A DNA stretch of 36,247 nucleotides from Ancalomicrobiaceae bacterium (lineage in GTDB: Bacteria > Pseudomonadota > Alphaproteobacteria > Rhizobiales > Ancalomicrobiaceae). The translations under genes were made by a program, and so were the position numbers. Position 1 is the stretch's first letter; each line of letters starts with the position of its first letter. Below are positions 33,376 through 36,247 of this stretch, piece after piece. The stretch spans positions 1 to 36,247 of the forward strand of contig JARLIU010000082.1 of assembly GCA_031291595.1 (NCBI GenBank). The letters run 5' to 3'. Below the pieces are notes generated by a model, which searched no databases, was not told the DNA's origin, and worked only from the letters and a program-made list of their open reading frames with translations.

Positions 33376-34422
33376 ATGGATGTCCGCTTCCAGACCAATC
33401 CGCACCGCCGTCTCAATCCGCTGACCGGGGAATGGGTGCTGGTCTCCCCGCATCGTGCCCTGCGTCCCTGGCAGGGGCAGCAGGAAAAGGCCTTCATTCC
33501 CGAAGGCAAGCCTCATGATCCCGGCTGCTACCTCTGCCGCGGCAATGTGCGCGCCAACGGCATGCGCAATCCCGACTACCAGCAGACCTTCGTATTCGAC
33601 AACGATTTTGCGGCCCTGAAGGCGGACTCGCCGGAGATGGCGGCCGACGATGCCGGACTGATGGTGGCCGAGGGCGAATCCGGCAGTTGCCGTGTCGTCT
33701 GCTTCTCCGCCCGCCACGATCTGACCCTTGCCCGCATGGCCACAGCCGACATCGCCCGCGTCATTGACGTCTGGGTCGAACAATTCGTCGATCTCGCCGG
33801 TCGCGACGACATCGGCTACGTGCAGATATTCGAAAACCGCGGCGAGATCATGGGCTGTTCCAACCCGCATCCGCACGGCCAGATCTGGGCGAGCCGCACC
33901 GTGCCCAACGAGGTTGCCAAGGAATGCGACCGGCAGACTGACTATCTGGCGAAGACCGGCAGACCGCTCCTGCTCGACTACCTCGACAAGGAACTGGTGT
34001 CCGGCGAACGTATCGTGTTTCACAACGAGCACTTCGTCGTGCTCGTCCCCTTCTGGGCCGTTTGGCCGTTCGAGACGATGCTCTTGCCGCGCCGGGCCGT
34101 GACCGGGCTCGACCAGCTCGCTGCCGGCGAACGGCAGGCACTTGCCGAAGCGGTGTCGGTGCTGACCATCCGCTACGACAATCTATTCCAGACGTCCTTC
34201 CCTTATTCGATGGGCTTCCATCAGCGCCCGACCGACGGTTCGCCGCATCCGGAGTGGGTGCTGCATGCACATTTCTATCCGCCGCTGCTGCGCTCGGCCT
34301 CGGTGAAGAAATTCATGGTCGGATATGAGCTGCTTGCCGGTCCGCAGCGCGACATCACGCCGGAATCGGCAGCCGAACGCCTGCGCGCCCTGCCGGCGAT
34401 CCACTATCTCGATCTGGCATAG
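33376..34422 (+). CDS. galT: Galactose-1-phosphate uridylyltransferase
   Basis: A 348-residue HIT-superfamily enzyme that swaps UMP between UDP-glucose and galactose-1-phosphate. The active-site segment '[11 protein letters not shown]' has His165 and the nucleophile His167. The zinc-site cysteines are Cys51 and Cys54 in 'PGCYLCRGN', and '[20 protein letters not shown]' is the standard N-terminus. C-terminal signatures 'YSMGFHQRP' and '[20 protein letters not shown]' are present and the length is normal. It is coupled to galK by a 7-base gap. UDP-galactose epimerase (galE) is not in the window and would have to be elsewhere. Confidence 0.97.
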   Translation: MDVRFQTNPHRRLNPLTGEWVLVSPHRALRPWQGQQEKAFIPEGKPHDPGCYLCRGNVRANGMRNPDYQQTFVFDNDFAALKADSPEMAADDAGLMVAEGESGSCRVVCFSARHDLTLARMATADIARVIDVWVEQFVDLAGRDDIGYVQIFENRGEIMGCSNPHPHGQIWASRTVPNEVAKECDRQTDYLAKTGRPLLLDYLDKELVSGERIVFHNEHFVVLVPFWAVWPFETMLLPRRAVTGLDQLAAGERQALAEAVSVLTIRYDNLFQTSFPYSMGFHQRPTDGSPHPEWVLHAHFYPPLLRSASVKKFMVGYELLAGPQRDITPESAAERLRALPAIHYLDLA

Positions 34423-35068
34423 GCCGCCCGCCGACGCCGTCGATACGGCGCCGCGCTTCGCTTCGCCACCCCGCTGGCATCCGTCCAGGCCGGGAAAAGC
34501 TGCTCGATGCGGACGGCTCGCTACCGACGGGCAGGCGGTCGCCGACCCCTTTGCGGCCGTCGACTGCAAAGGGACGATCACAAGTCTGTGAGCCCCTCGC
34601 CACCGCAATCGCAGTGGTAGAGCATGCTGGGCGCTCGCCCTTCGGTCTGCCCTGTCTTCGTTGGCTGGGGACGGCGTAGAGATCGCGGCAGGCGGCCCGC
34701 CGACGTACAATCTCCCCCCCTTTGTCCGTCGGAGGGATAATATTCTGGAGTTTATATATTTCGTCTCTTAGCCAAGTTTTCTGAAAGTTGCATGCGATAG
34801 AGGCGCCCGGGGATGAATGTCATGGGCGATTTAACCATCGATTAGGCTATAAATTAAGTCGGCAGAACGAAATATTTGGCTTCTTCGGTAGTTCAGTCGC
34901 GACAACCTGTCCGCAATACGAAGTATCTGGATTCTAACCAATTTGTCATTGCAAATATTTCATGATGGCATTACCTGAATCGACCGGGTAGCGAGGTTAA
35001 GAATCCTGATTGTGGTCGGGTCATGTTGCGAATTTTGAGTTACCGATTGAGAATCCGCGGAAGGCATC
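34423..35068. other. Intergenic region with an AT-rich segment before the ROK regulator
   Basis: The 646 bases hold no recognised gene. The first 300 are GC-rich and contain a stem CCCTTTGC (34547-34554)/GCAAAGGG (34566-34573) without a T-run. From about 34730 to 35060 composition falls sharply, to roughly half A+T, with motifs such as TTTATATATTTCG and two copies of AAATATTT (34870-34877 and 34953-34960), 83 bases apart. This segment is likely the regulatory region of the ROK gene and may be a foreign-composition insert; no clear -35/-10 pair can be chosen. Confidence 0.6.
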
Positions 35069-36178
35069 GTGACAACATTCAACCGGACGGAACGTAAGAT
35101 CATCGAGTTCATACGATTCAATGGCCCTCAATCGCGGGCCAGATTGGCGAGTGAATTCGATCTGACTCCGTCGGCGCTGACCCGTATCGCGCACAAACTC
35201 ATCGAAGGCGGCGTGCTTCGCGTCGGCCGACGCGATCATCGTGGCCAGCGCGGCCAGCCACCGGAGATGATGGAGATCAATCCGCCGGGCGGTTACGCCG
35301 TGGGTATCTCGCTCAATGCTGAGTTGTGTGCGGTATGCCTTGTCGACTTGAGCGGCACGGCTGTCGCGCGCGCCCGACTAGACTGCGTCGGCCTTTCGTC
35401 GGACGCCGTACGGACTGCGGTCGCCGACACGGTCGACCGATTCATTCGCGACAAAGACATCGCGCGGGAGTTGTTGCTTGGCGTTGGCCTGGCGCTGCCT
35501 GTCCCGATCCGACCCCCCGATGGGGCAGACGCCGCAATCCTGAACCTGCCGCGCTGGACCGGCGTGCCGGTCGCCACCACCTTCGCAGAGGCGCTCGATC
35601 TGCCGATCTCGCAGGAGAGCGACGGCAACGTCGCAGCCCTGAGCGAGGCGACCTTCGGTGCCGGCCGCCACTTGAGGTCCTTCGCCTTCGTCAATATCGA
35701 CTGCGGTATCGGCGGCGGCTGGATCCTCGGCCGCCAACTGTATCGCGGCGCCAACGGCAATGCCGCCGAATTTGCCATGCTGCATCCGCGCCCCGGTCCG
35801 CAGCCGTCGATGCAGGACCTGTTCGACTTCCTGCGCGCCAACGGGGCGCCCGAGGCAGCCGTTGCCGCCGTGGTCGCCGACGACCCGCCGGGCGAGTTGG
35901 TCGAGCGCTGGATCGCGCGTGCCGCCGAGCAACTGGCCGAACTGGTGCGGACGGTCGCCTGGATCAACGACCCGGAGGCGGTCATCATCGGCGGTTCGCT
36001 GCCGCGACCGATCCTCAGCCGGCTGGTAGCGGCCGTTGCCGCGATCGACCTGCGCCCGGACGGCTGGTTGCACGCTCTGCCCAAGGTGCTGATCTCCGAG
36101 CGGGCCGGCCTCGGCCTCGACGCCGCTGCGGCGCATCTGCCGATCATCCGTGACCAGACGCTGTTCTGGCTGACGTAA
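35069..36178 (+). CDS. ROK-family transcriptional regulator (NagC/XylR type)
   Basis: A 369-residue regulator with an N-terminal winged helix-turn-helix ('ERKIIEFIRFNGPQSRARLA' and 'LTPSALTRIAHKLIEGGVLR', residues 8-50) and a ROK sugar-binding domain. The ROK part shows 'VGISLNAELCAVCLVDLSGT', 'DGNVAALSEATFGAG' and 'NIDCGIGGGWILGRQLYRGA'; the usual ROK zinc-site 'CGxxGCxE' is not visible, and the region reads 'LHPRPGPQPSMQDLF', so it is a ROK variant without the canonical metal motif. The start is GTG 35069 with GGAAGG upstream. Downstream genes are beyond the window, so whether it controls galKT or a later sugar operon is unknown. Confidence 0.88.
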   Translation: MTTFNRTERKIIEFIRFNGPQSRARLASEFDLTPSALTRIAHKLIEGGVLRVGRRDHRGQRGQPPEMMEINPPGGYAVGISLNAELCAVCLVDLSGTAVARARLDCVGLSSDAVRTAVADTVDRFIRDKDIARELLLGVGLALPVPIRPPDGADAAILNLPRWTGVPVATTFAEALDLPISQESDGNVAALSEATFGAGRHLRSFAFVNIDCGIGGGWILGRQLYRGANGNAAEFAMLHPRPGPQPSMQDLFDFLRANGAPEAAVAAVVADDPPGELVERWIARAAEQLAELVRTVAWINDPEAVIIGGSLPRPILSRLVAAVAAIDLRPDGWLHALPKVLISERAGLGLDAAAAHLPIIRDQTLFWLT

Positions 36179-36247
36179 GGCCGGACGCCCCGCGCCAGTC
36201 GCTTGCCCCCTCGGCCGACCGGACCACCGGCACCGGTGCGATGTAAG

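Noticed and set aside
34183-34710. Reverse-strand ORF after galT
   Set aside because: Half lies antisense to galT, the rest has no family pattern; region kept as intergenic.

Overview
The window is GC-rich (roughly two thirds G+C by eye, with strong GC bias at third codon positions) and fits an alphaproteobacterium, most likely of the order Hyphomicrobiales. The clues are a gene-transfer-agent (GTA)-type structural cluster in the Rhodobacter capsulatus GTA order, a ccmI-ccmE-ccmF-ccmH cytochrome c maturation run followed by a DegP-type protease and a two-component pair, and a PepSY-protein/response-regulator/kinase triplet like feuN-feuP-feuQ of rhizobia. The genus cannot be fixed from the sequence alone.

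Region 1 (1-16351) is a GTA or GTA-like prophage morphogenesis cluster on the + strand: the 3' end of the large terminase, then portal, prohead protease, major capsid, adaptor (gp6), stopper (gp7), tail terminator (gp8), tail tube (gp9), tail assembly chaperone (gp10), a second chaperone (gp10.1), tape measure (gp11), distal tail (gp12), hub (gp13), NlpC/P60 peptidase (gp14) and the giant gp15 'megatron'. A DUF2793/tail-fibre protein and a small unknown protein follow. Many genes overlap by 4 bases (ATGA or TTGA), as in one transcription unit, and an intrinsic terminator follows the capsid gene. Two interruptions stand out. An aldo/keto reductase gene next to a long palindromic element lies on the opposite strand between terminase and portal. 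A 377-base stretch without a recognisable gene lies between tape measure and gp12. A 30-bp tandem repeat joins gp10 to gp10.1 and coincides with a possible -1 frameshift site.

Region 2 (16512-17142) looks like a lysis cassette: a small holin-like membrane protein, then an inner-membrane spanin candidate and an out-of-frame overlapping lipoprotein spanin candidate (Rz/Rz1 style). No endolysin, integrase, phage repressor or attachment site is visible in the window.

Region 3 (17214-22153) is chromosomal: a PepSY periplasmic protein, a PhoP/FeuP-like regulator and its sensor kinase, a glycine-zipper surface lipoprotein, and a 473-residue protein of unknown function that ends at an intrinsic terminator.

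Region 4 (22246-30594) holds ccmI-ccmE-ccmF-ccmH, encoding heme chaperone and ligation steps for c-type cytochromes in the periplasm, then a DegP/HtrA protease and an OmpR-type regulator/kinase pair that probably serves envelope stress.

Region 5 (30879-36178) contains a Tas-like aldo/keto reductase, the Leloir genes galK and galT behind a good sigma-70-like promoter, an AT-rich intergenic region, and a ROK-family sugar regulator near the right edge.
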